Assembly: GCA_963650385.1 (NCBI GenBank)
Contig: CAVJLL010000041.1
Span: 1-20,955, forward strand
Source: CAG-791 sp963650385
Lineage (GTDB): Bacteria; Bacillota; Clostridia; Lachnospirales; Lachnospiraceae
Length of the DNA stretch: 20,955 bases
Reading direction: 5' to 3'
Shown here: positions 20,680-20,955 of the stretch, in pieces
Numbering within the stretch: position 1 is the stretch's first letter
How the letters are laid out: every line of letters begins with the position of its first letter
Made by a program: the position numbers and the translations under genes
The notes under the pieces: generated by a model
The model's database searches: none
Told to the model about the DNA's origin: nothing
Seen by the model: the letters and a program-made list of their open reading frames with translations, nothing else

Positions 20680-20955
20680 TTTCTACCTCCTGTGATTACC
20701 CCAAGTGGTGTTCGTGAGCAATTTTTGTCTAGTTTCTATACCCTGTTGTCTACTATACTACACATGGGCTCAACCCCAAACGCTCATGCTGAGACCTATT
20801 ATATTCAAGCTTTTTTCATTGTAAATATCCGCATTTTAAATTTTTATCCGCTATCGTCGATGTTTTTTGGCCATTTATTATGGTTCATAGGCCTCTAAGA
20901 TTGAAATCTTGAAATACCATCTGAAATGCGCTTTAATTTGTTATATCTGTTCAGC
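20680..20955. other. Non-coding AT-rich right edge
   Basis: Past the HPr-like start codon and its RBS I see no convincing gene. The frames here are antisense or composition-driven, and 20800-20955 is clearly AT-rich. A promoter for the HPr-like gene must lie here, but I found no hexamer pair good enough to name. Confidence 0.5.

Noticed and set aside
1117..20955. 12-bp match TATCTGTTCAGC at 1117-1128 and at the window end (20944-20955)
   Set aside because: Matches of 12 bp are expected by chance in 21 kb, and the second copy is cut by the edge, so it cannot be extended.
1..20955. CRISPR array, phage defence island or biosynthetic cluster
   Set aside because: No regular direct repeats with unique spacers, no cas or defence gene set and no biosynthetic core enzyme were seen; the Cas4-like domain belongs to the helicase fusion.

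Overview
The window looks like chromosomal DNA of a gut-type Clostridia, most probably Lachnospiraceae. This is inferred from the roughly 50% GC, strong AGGAGG-type ribosome binding sites, the Crp/Fnr-ferredoxin pair, the metNPQ layout, DUF4230 and zinc-ribbon membrane proteins, and a Mor-like small regulator. I ran no database search. Nearly every gene is on the minus strand; the one clear plus-strand gene is the 4Fe-4S protein at 2018-2779. No tRNA, rRNA, CRISPR array, complete insertion sequence or phage module was recognised. A 658-base run of N (11528-12185) interrupts one helicase gene.

Left part (1-2826): an SGNH/GDSL esterase running off the left edge, then a Crp/Fnr-family regulator divergent from a di-cluster ferredoxin-like protein. 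A perfect 14-bp palindrome lies in front of the regulator. Centre-left (2860-6030): a methionine ABC importer operon, metN-metP-metQ. Its leader appears to be a classical transcription attenuator. It has a near-consensus promoter (TTGACA, 17 bp, TATTAT), a 28-residue leader peptide packed with Met and Cys codons, an antiterminator arm 1 nt past the leader stop codon, and a 9-bp terminator hairpin before metN. This is the most interesting feature of the window.

Middle (6110-11122): an FtsX-type ABC permease with its ATPase, preceded by a palindrome-dense leader and two copies of a GTTAG-N6-CTAAC operator-like site. Next come a cytosolic alpha-amylase family enzyme and a cluster of DnaA-box-like sequences. 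The gene group 11210-15440 reads ZIP metal transporter, aldose-1-epimerase-like protein, then a fused PD-(D/E)XK nuclease/XPD-type helicase. The ZIP promoter carries the same GTTAG-N6-CTAAC site as the ABC operon, which suggests one metal-responsive regulator controls both.

The 15441-15837 interval is a genomic scar. It holds short dispersed repeats, an orphan coding-like fragment and a 43-bp relic of a helicase gene like the one at 11210-13684. To its right are an HSL-type alpha/beta hydrolase, an unrecognised membrane protein and a DUF4230 protein. A further terminator-bounded group comprises a Mor-like helix-turn-helix protein, a translationally coupled 17-residue CPxCG peptide and a membrane-anchored zinc-ribbon protein. 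An HPr-like protein lacking the active-site histidine, with its own terminator, lies near the right edge.
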